DNA of 64,000 bases from Tritrichomonas musculus (lineage: Eukaryota; Parabasalia; Tritrichomonadida; Tritrichomonadidae), in the NCBI GenBank assembly GCA_039105265.1, contig JAPFFF010000019.1:1520501-1584500 (forward strand). The letters are read 5' to 3'. Within the stretch, counting starts at the first letter, position 1. Every line of letters starts with the position of its first letter. The notes under the pieces are model-generated. The model searched no databases, was not told the origin of the DNA, and saw only the letters and a program-made list of their open reading frames with translations. A program made the position numbers and the translations under genes. Shown here one piece after another: positions 21,901-36,900 of the stretch.

Positions 21901-24900
21901 TAAAAGCGCTGAATCTAAGCTCGGAACAGAAATTGGACTCAAGTTTATAAACAATTTAATCGAGCAAGAAAAGAAGTTTTGATTGATCATAGTGAAATTC
22001 AAACTTCCTTGCAGATCGGACTGACTAACAAAATTATCAGCAAATGATAAATGAGGGCCTGGAAAGTTTCCTGCTTCAAAGTTTTCAAGATGATCAAGTG
22101 GATTTTGACTTGATAACAATTTCATCGCACAGTTTTTAATGATATTTTTGACAACTACAAAAGGAAGATTATCAAGAATTAAATTGTTCAGGTTTGAAAT
22201 AAGACTGCTGTCCAAAAATCTCTCAATATCAGATACAGCGAGTTCTGTTGAAGTGTCTATCAAATCTCTTTCATTGATTGAATTATTATAAAAAATGGAA
22301 GAACGTAATAAATCTGCATTTTGTCTGTTGTTATGCGCAAACATTCTATTTAAGGCTTCATTCAGTCTATCGTTTATAAATTGAAGAGACAAGTTTCTGG
22401 CAACTGGCAGTATTGCATTGTTAACTGAAAAATATTGATAACCATCGAGATGCTTCAGAAATTGCATATTTGTTAAATAAGAGAATGACAACTCAATGTC
22501 TGTAGAATGAACAATATTGCATTGTATAGGTGGCAAATGGACATCGCTGAAAGTTGAGAGTGATTGAAGATTAAAATTGATCATTGAATTGATGGATGGA
22601 AAATTAATTTGAATAGATGTACAAGCAATAGATTTGTCTATGATACTATGTATGTTACTTAATGGAGAAACAGCTTCAATGTTTTGTAATTTTGATGCTA
22701 AGTTTGATACTCCTTTTGAGATTAAATTAAAATTTTCAAGAACGAAAGGCATCTTAAAATCATTGATGAATTGTGTAATAGTTCCTTCATCATTGGTTGG
22801 TGGTGGAGGTGGAATTTCAAATGATGAAAGTGATTGAATTTCTTTAGTTTCAGTGATCGATTGAAATTCTGGTTCTGCTGAATATTCAAGTGCATCAAGT
22901 TGATATGTTTCTCGCAAAAGATTCGTCAATGTATTTTCAATATTTCTTGAGATATCTCCTACGGCTGAGTTAATAGATTCCTTCATTATGAAGGTTACAC
23001 TTGGTTGGATAGGTGAAAGATCAATTATTTGAAATTCATTGGAAATAATTTCATTCAGTTTGCTTGCTAATGCTGTCGTGATTTGTTGATTAATTTCTTC
23101 ATTTGTGATATCATTTGAGAGCTGTTTCACATATTTTTGTTGATTATTCTGTTTCGGTTGAATGAATGCCAATGGTTTAATGCTATTACTGATCTTTTGT
23201 TTAACAACCTTTTGATATTCATCCTTAAATGTGTTATCCTCATTTAGCACGAATGATGACGTTGTATTCAAGACACCATCTTGAGGCACTAATGAATGAT
23301 CAATCATCTTAAAATCATTGTTTGGTGGAGGAGATGGAATTTCAAATGATGAAAGAGGTTGAATTTCATTCGATTTGATTATTTGGTTGAAATCAAGTTC
23401 TGGTGAATATAAAAGTTCATAAAGTTCATATGTTTCGTCTTCAAAAAGTGGTTCAATAGGGAAAAGATCAATATTTTGAAGATCGTTTGAAATGATTTCA
23501 TTCAGTTCTTTGGTTAATGTTGTAGTGATCTGATGTTCAATTTCATCATTCGTAATATCAATTGAAAGTTGTTTTATATTTCTCTGTTGATTGTCCCTTT
23601 TCCGTTGGATGATTGCTAATGGTTTAATACTATCATCAATCTTTTGTTCTATTTCTTTTTGATTTTCTTCTTTAAATACATCATCTTCATTCATTATTGG
23701 GTATTCATCAGTACTAAGCTGGGAATAATGAGTTTGATAGAGATCAAGATTGGAAATATTTGGAATAATATGTTTAACAAATGCATCATCATTTTCACTT
23801 AAATCCAAATCAGCATCAATTACATCATCATTTGGATTTTGAATATCTTGCTTTTGATAATGATAAAGATAATAAATTACGGATTTTTGAATCAACGGAA
23901 TAGTGCTGCTGATTGCTATTTTCGGTGAAAACTGGATTTCATTTATTTCTAGCTGTGATCGAGGCGCTGAGTATCTAATGAAATTTGAAAAAGGCCTGAT
24001 TTCTGATTTGAATTTTTCAAGAAAAAAGCGCCGAGTATCTAAGTCTTGATCAAGTTTGCTGACGGTGCTTTGAGGTAAAAAATCATCAAGTAAATCGCTC
24101 ACAGCAATGCTCGATAGTGTTTCATTCAATATTTTGTCCAGATTGTTACCAATTTCAATGACACTTTGCTCAACTGATCCTTTTTTAATGAGTTCATTCG
24201 TCATGTCTTCATTGAGACTTGGTTTGCGTTGCAGGATATCAATGTCTATTGATTGTCGTAAATTGGTTAATCTGAGTTCAAGATTTTGAGAAAATTTTCC
24301 TTTAACTTTCTCAATTGAACGTTCTATTTCATATTTTTTTACGATATCTAACGTAGCAGGTGATTTGGATTTGTAGCTATTCAGTCGATTGATAATTTGT
24401 TGATTGTTCACTGGTAAAGCGGCTTGCTCTGGAATCATACTGATTGTAACATCTTGAAGTGATGATTCAAACTGTTCAAATTGGTTTGATTTTGGGATAT
24501 CGGTTGATTGTTTGTTGAATGAAGATAATGAATTATTGGTTCGAAATTCAATTTGAATAGATGGTTCAATATTGATCTCATGCAAATCATCAAATTCATT
24601 CAATTCATGTGTCTGCCTTGGAATTTCAATTATATTTTGTAATTTTAATGTCAATTTAGAAATTTCGCTTGAAATAAAATTTGCTGATTCAATCAATGAT
24701 ATTGTTGATGAATGTTCAATTTCATCTGTTATATCATTTCCTCTCTGAATAGTTTGATGTGCAGTATCATAAAAATTTATTAGAGGTCTTGCATTTAAAA
24801 TGATATTCTGAGAAATAAATGAATGATCAAGTTCAATTTCAATATCATTGACACTTCCTGTTATGAGTTCTTCATTTGATTCATCTTTGATCATATCGAT

Positions 24901-27900
24901 CAGTGTTTCATTTAGTACATTTGTCATATCTATATCAATATCATTGATGCTTTGTTCGATGGATTCTTTAGTTACAGCTTCATTCATCGCAGATTCCTCA
25001 ATTTGTGGCTTGTGCTGGAGAATATCAATGTAAAACGATTTTTGATTATTGAACAAATTAAGCTGAAATTGTTTTGAAAGATCTTCTTCAATATCTTGGA
25101 GTGATTTTTGGATTTCAAGTTCCTTTCTGGTATCTGGAGATATTGGTGTGAATGAATTGATCGGATTTACTAATTGCTGATTATTTATTGGGAAAGTATT
25201 TATTGAAATCATCACATCATTGTCAAGCAAATCAAAGATTGGCAAAACATTTTTATCATTGTTTTCTTGTGGTGATCTGTAAATTTCAACTTTAGAAAAA
25301 TTGATGAGAGGCGATATATTCAAGTGGTTTTGGGAAACTAATGGTTGATCAAATGACTCAAATTTATCAAAAGTGAAAGGCATCTTAAAATCATTGATGA
25401 ATTGTGTAATAGTTCCTTCATCATTGGTTGGTGGTGGAGGTGGAATTTCAAATGATGAAAGTGATTGAATTTCATTAGTTTCGGTGATCGATTGAAATTC
25501 TGGTTCTGCTGAATATTCAAGTGCATCAAGTTGATATGTTTCTCGCAAAAGATTCGTCAATGTATTTTCAATATTTCTTGAGATATCTCCTACGGCTGAG
25601 TTAATAGATTCCTTCATTATGAAGGTTACACTTGGTTGGATAGGTGAAAGATCAATTATTTGAAATCCATTGGAAATAATTTCATTCAGTTTGCTTGCTA
25701 ATGCTGTCGTGATTTGTTGATTAATTTCTTCATTTGTGATATCATTTGAGAGCTGTTTTACATATTTTTGTTGATTATTCTGTTTCGGTTGAATGAATGC
25801 TAATGGTTTAATGCTATTATCAATCTTTCGTTCAACTTCTCTTTGATTTTCTTCTTTAAATATGTCATCTTCATTAATAATAAGATATTCATATTTGTCA
25901 GGTTTTGATCGATGAATGAGATCAAATACGAAAGTATTTGGAATGATTTGTTTAACTAATGAATCGTTATCTTTTTCTAATTTTAAATCAAAAGAAATAT
26001 CATCAATATTTGATTTATGAATGTCTTGTTTTTGGAATTCGTAAAGATATGAAATTCGTTGATTTGTGTTGCTTGGTGAAATTACTTCAAGTCTTGAGAA
26101 ATGGAATTCGTTGTCATCGATTTCTGGTTTTCCTTGAATTTCATATTGTGAAAGATATTTCATCTTGTCACTTCTTCCAATTTCAAGTTGTTTGACGTCA
26201 ACTTTTACTGGAACTTGTGTTTCTTCAAACTCTGTCAACTGGCCATCTGGTGGCTGTTTTGATATGCCATCAAATGCTTTGCTTATTGATTCAAAACTCT
26301 TTGATACAACCATTTCATCAATCTCATTTAGATCGAATCCAACATTGGCTTTTTTAATCAAATAATCATCAAGTGATTCATTCAGTTTATTGGTGATGTT
26401 ATTTCCGATATCATTAACGTCTTGTTCAATAGATTCGTCTTTAATGAATTCGGTAGTAGTTATTTCATTAAGGCATGGTTTGCACTGCAGAATATCAATA
26501 TTTGAATATTGCAAATGATTGATCAAATCGAGTTGAAGTTGTTTTGAAAGATCATCTTCGACATTTTCGAGTGATTTTTGAATTTCATATTTCTTTTTAA
26601 TGCCAGAACTTGTCACTGCGAATGAATTAAAATAGCAGAGTGGACTGATTAATTTCTGATCAAATAACAAAGGAAATGGGTCGTTTAATTTGATGTTATT
26701 TTCAAGATGATCGCATTTCTCAATTAGTTTTGATTTTGGAACACCAGACGATGGATGAAAAGACTGTAAAAAGTTGTCAGATGGACAGGCAACTTGAATA
26801 GATAGATGAATATTAGAAGCAATATTTGGTGATGCATTCAAGATATCTGTTACTCCAGTCGTCTCAATCGGTCTAATGCTTTGTAATTCTGATTTCAAGT
26901 TTGCCATTTTCTTTGATATCAATATGTCAGGCTCAAAGGATGCAATGCTTGGCACGTATTGAAAATCAATGATATCTTGAGCCTTTTCGGTGAAACAAGA
27001 AATCGGCAATGTGAGTGCTTTCATGTTTTGTAATGCAAATGATTGATCGTCTAGATTAAAATCAATTTCAATTATAAAATTATCAAGAGAATCATTCATG
27101 ATCATGGTTGCCAACGTTTCATCTAGCAAATTAGTCATACTATGCTCAATTTCATTGATGCTTTGATTAATTGATTCATCATTAATGAGTTCATTCGTTG
27201 TGCCTTCATTGAGACTTGGTTTATGTTGCAGGATATCAATGCCGATTGATTGTGGTAAATTGGTTAATCTGAGTTTAAGATTTGTTGAAATATCTTCTTT
27301 AACTTTCTCAATTGAGCGTTCTATTTCATATTTCTTAGATATATCTAAACTGGTCGCTGACTTAGATTTGAAGTTGCTTAATCGATTGATAATTTGTTGA
27401 TGACTCATTGCCAACGTTGATTGCTCTGGAATAATGCTGACCGTAAAATCTTGAAGTTCAATTTGGTCTATTTTTGGAATATCGGTTGATTGTTTGTTGA
27501 ATGAAGATAATGAATTATTGGTTCGAAATTCAATTTGAATAGATGGTTCAATATTGATTTTATTCAAATTATCAAATTCGTTCAATTCATGTGTCTGCCT
27601 TGGGATTTCAATGATATTTTGTAATTTTGATGTCAATTCAGAAATTTCGCTTGATATAAAATTGTCTGGTTCAATCAATGCTAACATTGGCGAATATTCA
27701 ATTTCATCAATGTCATCGCGCGTAATTTGGCGTGTGTTATCATAGAAATTGATAAGAGGTATTGCTTTATGTATGGCGGGTTGTGAAAAGAGTGAATTAT
27801 CAAATTCAATTTCGATATCATTGACACTTCCTGTTATGAGTTCTTCATTTGATTCATCTTTGATCATTCCTGTCAGTGTTTCATTTAGTACATTTGTTAT

Positions 27901-30900
27901 ATCTATATCAATATCATTGACACTTTGTTCAATGGATTCTTTGGTTACAACTTCATTCATCGCAGATTCATCAATTTGTGGCTTGTGCTGGAGAAGATCG
28001 ACGTAAAAAGACTTTTGATTATTGAATAAATTAAGTTGAAGCTGTGTTGAATAAATTTCTTTGACTTCTTCAACCGATTTTCGGATTGCATATTTATGCT
28101 TGAGATCATCAAATTCTAAATTTGATGAATTGAAATTAATAAGTGGATCGATTAATTTTTGATCAAGTAACAATGATATGGATTGATTCAAACTGATGTC
28201 ATTTTCATTTTTGTTGAAATCTGAGTGATCATATTGTTCAGTTTGGCTAACTTTCGGAATATAAATTGAAAAATTGTTGAATGCTTGTAAAGAATTATTT
28301 GTTGATAAATCAATTTGAATAGATGGGTGGATATTTGCTTCATTTAAAATAGCATATTGGTTCGAAACATGAGCTTGATATGGAATTTCTATGAAATTTT
28401 GTAATTTTGAAGTCAAATCAGAGATTTCGCTTGATATTAAGTTTTCTGGTCCACTGAGCGTTATCAATGATGAATATTGAATTTCTTCTTCTCTTCCTTT
28501 TTCATCTTCTTGTTTAACTTGATGTGCATCACTATTGAAATTGATAAGGGATTTGGCTTTGATGTTTTGTGAAATGAATGCATTTGGGTCAAATTCGAAA
28601 TCGATATCGTTGACCGTTCCTGTTAAAAGTTCTTCATTTGATTCATCTTTGATTATGTCGGTCAGTGTTTCATTTAGTACATTTGTCATATCTTTATCAA
28701 TATCATTGACGCTTTCTTCAATAGATTCTTTAGTTGCAGTTTCATTCATTGAAGTTTCATCAAGTTGCAGTTTGCGTTGAAGAATATCAATATAAAAAGA
28801 TTGATGGTTATGGAATAAATTAAGTTGAAATCGTTCAGAAAGATCTCTTTCGACATTTTCAACTGATTTACTAACTACATATTTCTGTTTGATATTTGCG
28901 CATGAACTGAAATTATTGAGTGGGTTGGGAATCTGTTGATTACTTATTTGAAAAGTTATCTGTGGAGACTTGATTGTGCCTTCGATATTATGTAAATCTA
29001 ATTGCGCAAATTGATTTGCTCTTTGAATATCAATCGATCTTTTGAATATTTGTAATGATTTATTGCATGGGAAATTGATTTGAATGTATGGATGAATGCT
29101 TGGAACATCGAGAGGCTCATTCATTGCGTCTTTGCCTGAGCAAATAGGAGTGATTGAGTCGAGATTGCTGCGTGGTTTAGTTGATTGTTGATTGATTATC
29201 ATAGATATCGAATTATTAAGATTGATATTACTTGCAATTTCATCAAAATCAAAAAGTTCTTCTTGTTCAATCTGATTTGTTTCAGGTAAGATGGCTGAGA
29301 GATTGTCGAGTTTTGGCAAGTTTTTATTTGAGATGAAATCAACTTGAATAGATGGATGGATGCTTGGAATGTCTTGCAAATCATCAATGTTGTCTATATC
29401 TTGGCAAATTATTGAGAAAGAACTAAGACCGTTAATTGATTTACCATATTTTTGATCAAATATTGAAGATAACGAATCAATGAGATTTAGATTTCCTTTG
29501 AAGCCAGGAAGTTCATATTGCTCAATTTGATTTGCTTGTGGAATATCAGGTGAATAATTGTTTAATGGGCCTAGAGAATGGCTGGTTGGAAAGCTAAATT
29601 GAAGAGAAGGACAAATCTTTGGTTTGTTTATGATTTCAAGACTATCATTTAATGGAGATGTATGTGTTGGAATTGGTCCGATGTTTTGTAATTTTAAGGT
29701 TAAGTTTGACATTCCTTCCGAGATTGATTTAAAGTTATCAAGAATAAGAGGTATTTTGAAATTATTAGCAAATTGTGAAAAGCTTTCGTCATCATTGTTT
29801 GGTGTTGGAGGTGGAATTTCAAATGATGAAAGAGGTTGAATTTTATTCGATTTGATTATTGGGTTGAAATCAAGTTCTGGTGAATATAAAAGTTCATAAA
29901 GTTCATATGTTTCGTCTTCAAAAAGTGGTTCAATAGGGAAAAGATCAATATTTTGAAGATCGCTTGAAATGATTTCATTCAGTTCTTTGGTTAATGTTGT
30001 AGTGATCTGATGTTCAATTTCATCATTTGTAATATCAATTGAAAGTTGTTTTATATTTCTCTGTTGATTGTCCCTTTTCCGTTGGATGATTGCTAATGGT
30101 TTAATACTATCATCAATCTTTTGTTCTATTTCTTTTTGATTTTCTTCTTTAAATACATCATCTTCATTCATTATTGGGTATTCATCAGTGTTAGGTTCAG
30201 ATCGATGAATGAGATCAAAATTGAAAACATTTGGAATGATTTGTTTAACCATTGAATAATCATCGTCTTCTAATTTAAAATCATAATTAATGTCAACGTC
30301 TTTTGGTTTATGAATATCTTGTTTCTGGAAGTCATAAAGATGTGAAATTCGTTTATCTGTGTTGCTTAGCGAAATTATTTCTGGTGAAATTGAATTTGAG
30401 AAATGGAACTCGTCGTCGTCGATTTCTATATTTTCAGGTATTTCTTGAATTTCATAATGTGAAAGATATTTCATCTTGTCATTTCTTCCAATTCCAAGTT
30501 GTTTGACGTCAACTCTTACTGGAATTTGAATTTCTTCAAATTCTGTCAACTGGTCATCTGATGGTTGCTTTGATATGCCATCAAATGCTTTGATTTTTGG
30601 TTCAAAACTTTTTGATACGATCATTTCAACAGTTTCATTTTGATCAATTCCAACATTGACATTTTGGATCAAATCATCATCAGTATCATTGAGTTTGTGC
30701 TCATCTTTACTCTGGAAACGATTAATATGATGAATTCGATAATAATTTATTGGTGGAATTGTATCTTTGATAGATAATTTTGGTGAATATTGAATGCCAG
30801 CAGGTATCTGATGTGGTTCTTGACTTGTGAAGTTATTAAAAAGCTTTTCAACTTTTTCTGAAATATTAAAGGCAATCATTTTCTCGTTTTCTTTTTCATT

Positions 30901-33900
30901 TATTTGAATATTGATTCTATCATTTGGCAAAATGACTTCTTCGTCATGATTAATGGTCCTTTGAATTGGGACAATGACTTGTAATTTATAAAAAGGAATT
31001 GATTCCAATTCAATGATCGAATTAAATGAGCTAATTGAATCAGTGTCAAAGATTCCAGAGTCAATAAGATCATCTGTTTGATATTCATCAAATTCTGGCG
31101 AAATTTCATTAATTGAGTTATCAATTGCACTTTCTTTGATCAATGAATTGCTTTCTTCGTCGCCAAATGATGACAAATAAGACATGTTTAACACTGAGTT
31201 GGATTCAGAAACAATGGACGAATTTAGCACTGTATCGAGGCTTCTGTCAAATCCGCTTGAAATATTTTCAACAACGGATTCGATCATTTCGTCTGCTTGT
31301 TCAATTTCTATATCACTGCTTTTAGAACTGATTGGAACAAATAAATTCAATGCAAATTGCAGTGATGATAATAGTGCTGAATTCAAAGACATCTTCAAAA
31401 ACTGGTCGATTTGCTGGTCGACTTGGAAAAATGCACTTTCTTCTTCATTTTCAAGTTCTGAATCAATCGTTTTTGATCGATTCGAATCACTAAAAATAAT
31501 TGATTCATAATCAAATAAATCAATTCCATCAAACATGATTTTGTTCCTATCGTAGTAGAGTTTATTTGCCAAAAATCGCTTAATAATTGGTAATCGTTTA
31601 CTGAAAATTCCACCAACTAAGTCTGAAAAGTCTTCAAATTCAATAGTAACCGAAGAAGTTGGGAATTCATTTGGCTGTTGTGCTTTGTGATTAAGTTTTC
31701 CGAATGAATTGCTCTTAATAAGATTTGATGGAAATGAATTAAAATCAATATCTGGTATAAGTTCTCTTTCATTGAACAGCAAATTATCTTTTGAAACATG
31801 AATTCCGTTATTCGAATTGTCATTTGTGCTTTCCATTGATAAGCCGAATAATGGATCAATTTTTCTTTTGTTATCGGTAATTTCGGGTATACTCAGGTCT
31901 ATGGCACACGTTATTTCATTTAACTCATTATCAAATTTATCTGGATGAGTCTGTTCGGCTTTTGAAGTATAATAATCCAAATTATCGAGTGGAGCACAAT
32001 TTATGTTTATTTTTGAAAGCAAATCGTCATGGCCGAAAGAGCAGATATCTTGTAGATCAGCCTCTAATCCAAAGTTATCAGTCAGAACATCAACTGCTTT
32101 TTCAGTGGAGTCTTCGATTGGTGAAATCACTTGTACAAAATTTAAAAATGGATCGAAGTTGATGAATTGATCAATTTTCAAATCGTCATAATTAACATCA
32201 ATGATTCCATCTTTCAGATCCGATTCAGCTCTATTGCCAATGCTCAATGGTGAAAATCTATTCATAGGATTGAAAGCGGAGCTTAGATTTTGTCTAACTA
32301 AAAGTTTGTCAAGCATGTGGAAGTAATTTGGGCGTGAAATTAAAATGTCAAATGAATTTAAAGAACTCTTGAAACTTTGAAACAATACTTGTTGAAGTGC
32401 TGCATTTGTTTGGTCATCTATTTCTTGAAGAACTCTCGTGTAAAGTTCATTGAAATCATTCTGCCTGAGGCCATAAAACTGATTCAATAAGAAAATCGAT
32501 GGATCGAAAATGTCAGCTTCATGAAGATTCTGATTTGGATTAACAATACTTGTTGCTGAAAAGTTGATGATCGAATTGAACAAAGGCATTGATTTGTCAA
32601 GAACAAAATCATCCAACATTGAATCAATATCATGTTGAATTTCAGATATTTCACTATCAATTGGTCGTGCATTATTTTCTTCTTTCATATGGTTCGAATC
32701 TAAATCACTGATTTTCTGCAAGTTAAATAAAGTGCGCATATTGGTACCGAAATCAGAGAAAGGTAGCAAATCTGGTTGATAGAATTCGGAATTGTTTTCA
32801 TTAACACTTTTATGTCCATTCATTGAATGAGTAAAGTTTTCCAGCAGATGGATTTCAGTAATTTGAGGTTTCGGATAATTTAGTGAAAAATTGGCTAAAC
32901 GGTTACCATCAACTTGAGTAGATTCAGCGTCTTCCAAAGTTATTGGATGGAATACGTTTAAATATTGCAAAGGATGAGTGGTAGATTTTGCCAAATAGGG
33001 ATTTTTTGCCAGCATTTCATTGTAAAATTCATTTCCTTGGATTTTCTCACATGAAGATTCAGAAGGAAGATTTCTTTCAAATCTGAAATTGTTGAGTTTT
33101 TCTGCCAAATTATTGAGTAAATCTTCATTTGGATCAATTGAAAGATCTTCGATATCAAGCACCGAATAATTTATTGCTGGGATGAATGCATTAACCGGTG
33201 AATACCTGAGTAAGCTCTCGTTATTGTTTCTGTTTTCAATGCTTTGTAAGTTTCTAAAATCGTATTCATCGAAATTGATAAAGCTTAAATGACTAATTAA
33301 TGGGTTTTTTGGTTGTAGAGCAGATAGCTCGAAGTATTTTAGCATTGGATTCTTTTTGCTTGACTCGAAGATTGCGAAGCAATTGAAATGGAAAAACGGA
33401 AAACTTTCTGGCATTTTATTTATTTCACTTGAAATAGAAACAGGATTCATTAAGCTTTTCAGCGGTTCTGCATTTCGATTGGAAGACATAATTTGCTGTA
33501 TCGGATTGTAAGTCAATTTAATTACAGGAAGCTGATCAGATGCAAGTTCATCTTTTTTGATGATGCCTGGTTGATAATTGTTTAAAAGTCTCAATGAAAC
33601 TTCACTGTTGCTGTTATTTGGTAATGACTTGGTGACTAATTCATTTGTATCATTTGATATTGGAGCAGTAATTGATTCGATTTCATCTTCATGCATTACT
33701 TCAGTATTTGAGATAATTCTATCTGATATTTCTTCAGAATTTCCCACTGAAGAGTGCCTTGGATGATAGTTAAATAATGATTGCATTCGTTTCTGATAAA
33801 ATGGAAGACTAACTTGAAGATTAAGAACTGGTATCTTCTGTGTATTGACCAATTCATGAGGTATTTGACTAATTTGTTGTTCTTCTTGATTTAGATTTTG

Positions 33901-36900
33901 GCCTTTTTTAACATTATTTAAATGCAGAAGAGGATCATTGATGATGAATAATTCATCAAATGATGGCGAAAAGTCGTAGCTCAAGTTGTCTATGTTGATA
34001 TGATGCTTAAAGTTGTTTGGCTGATAATTAATCAGTGGATTTTCACTGATCTGGTCAATTTTGAATGATTTCATTAATAATTCATTTGTGTCTGCCAATG
34101 AAGTAATTTGGATTGGTTCGTCTTCATGCTGAAGATTATTATCAGCTCGATATTGCTCGTCAATTGAGCTAAATAACTGTAACTTGTTTAAATTATCATT
34201 TCTTTTATCAATTGAAGGAATATGCAAAATGCCTTTCTTATTTGCCAGTTTATTTGATACATCATCAGCAGCTTTTGTGATTTCTTCATTTTCTGATGAA
34301 GGCTCCTTTGGATGATAATTGAGTAAAGGAAAAGATCGCTTCTGATAAAAATGAAAGCTGATTTTGAGATTTGGAATTGAAAGTCTTTGCAAATTAATCA
34401 AATCATGGTGATTTGAATTAAGTTCATCTTTATTTGGAGTTGTGATTTCTTGAATGCGTTGTATGCTGCGTAAGTTTTGGTTAAGATTTGGTAAACTATC
34501 AATTGTAAGTGGAAATTCAATACTTGCAACATTTTCTTTAGGCTGATTTTGATTGGCAATGTCATTTAATTGATAATTATTAAAATGTTTCACTGGGTTT
34601 TCATTGGTGATACAGATTGGTAATGATTTAATCAGTAGTTCATTTGAATCATTTGATAATGGGGTTTTGATTGAGCTTAATTCAGTATCGTAGTCATTTT
34701 CGCTTGCTTTGTTAATTGGACTAAATGCTGCTAAGCTACTAACGTTTGGCTGATAATTAACAGGAAGCAAAATATCTTCTTTTTGGATTTTTTCATCAAC
34801 TATTTCTAGATTGTTTCTATTATTAAATGATGAATGCTTTGAACTATAGCAAGCTAAAGGTGCTGATCGTTGTGAATAGAATGACAAGTCAATTGATGGA
34901 TCAATAATTGGCATTTTTTGATAATTTTGTAATTTATCACCATGATAATTTTTATCAATTTGTGAATAGTTTGCTAAAAACGAACTGTCTATTGATCTGC
35001 CAATTAATAATCCAAAATCATCTCTTATTTGTTCTTCTATTGAAATAGCAGTCGAATTGAGATGATCACTTGAATCAAATGGAGCAAGATTTTGAACGAG
35101 CAAACTTTCTGGTGAAACTTGAAGCTCATCAATGATGCTTGCAATATTAGGAATATCTTCATCTGCATTAATACTGTGATTATTTATAGGAGAAACAAAG
35201 TTTTCTAAAGCTGAAATTCTCCTTTGGTTTGTTGGCTGAATCTCAGGTTCTGTGTCCAAGTAGAAAACGCATTCAACATCTTTGTGTAAATCACTGTTAT
35301 CTATTTGTTGATTCTTCCTGCTAATTGACAAGTAATCAAGCGGGCTTCTTCCATTGAATGAATCATCTATGCTGAAGATGTTGCAGTCAAATGCTCGAAA
35401 AGTAATTTGCTGTGAAACGTTTTCAGGTTCTTCTTCATCATTTATTGGTAATTTTTCGTCAATGCTTTTACTAAAGCTCTCGATTGGATTTAATCCAAGT
35501 GATTTAACTAAATCTTGAGTTACTTCCAATTTTGGATGCAAATGTTTCATCAATGATAAATCATCTTTACAAGCATTTTGATTTTCACTTGATTTCGGTG
35601 AATTCTTAGGACTGTAATTAAGTAAACTTTCAGATTGTTGAAGTCTCATCAAATCTGCAATTGACTTTGATGGATAGTCAACTAGTGCATTTTGCTTGCC
35701 AATTTCAATATCTGGAGTATAAAGATCATTTGAATCAATGAAATTAACGTTTATTGCATCAGGAACTTGAATTGTGCTGTAGTTTTTGAGATACCGAATA
35801 TTCTTGAAATGCTTGCTTTGCTTTTTATTGCCGAATTGAATCGATGACTTTGGAACAAAGTTATCCAAAAAAGAGACTTTGAAGTCAATTGTAGCAAGGT
35901 CCGAAAATTGAATGTTTGTCAATGACAAGAAAAAGTCTTCTTCTTGGGAAGATCTGTCATTTGTTGGATGTTCTGGTTCTTGTTTTTGGATTAATGAAAA
36001 GTTATAAAGATTAGCAATTTGTTTCTTGTCAAATAAATCGTCAATTGCTAAATTCAAGTCAATTAAGCAGTCCAAGTCATATTCAACTAATTGTATGCTT
36101 GAATCAGTCAAGCTGAAGTCAAGATCAGAGAAATTGAGTGAAGGTTCAAATAGTGTATATGACAATTCATCGTTTGAATGAGGAATCGGTGAAGATGAAA
36201 GATTGAAAAGTTTTTTAATTGAATGATATGCATAAAAATTGATAATGAAGCTAGGTATCGTCAATTCAATTGCATTAGGAATATTGTTGAGCAGATAAAA
36301 TTGATCCTCTTGGCGTGATTGGTTTCCAATTGTAAATTGAAACAATCTATCCAAATTATTTGAGTTGTTGTTCATTAAATCATCAAAAGATATTTCTTCA
36401 TCAAATGAAATTGCTGTATTATTGGATTCCTCATTATCTGGAGGAACCTGAAACCCTTTTTCTGCGTTTCTTTGTGTCAGATTATTTAGTAATAAGAATG
36501 ATTTAATGCGATTATTTGCAGGCAAGATCAAATTAATTTTATCACTCTGATTGCCCAAAGCTGGTAACATCTCATTTGGCGCTTTTATACTTGTGTAATT
36601 GGATAATATATTTTCTTTTGAGGAACTTGGGATATAAGATAACTTGATAGGAAGAGCAGAAAAATCGTCTGGAATACTACGATCAATATTGACAATTTTA
36701 GACATATTGAATAGTGCCTCTAAATTATTTTGTAAATCGAAAAATACAGTGAAAGCAGTTTCTTGTTTGGGTGTGAATTGAAGTGAATCACTTTTTCTAG
36801 GTTCAACTTTGCTTTGCTCAATATTTAGAAGTCTTTCTGTTTGAGATTGAATAATCTCTTGAATAAAACCGTTCACATTAAAATCATCATCGATAAATCC

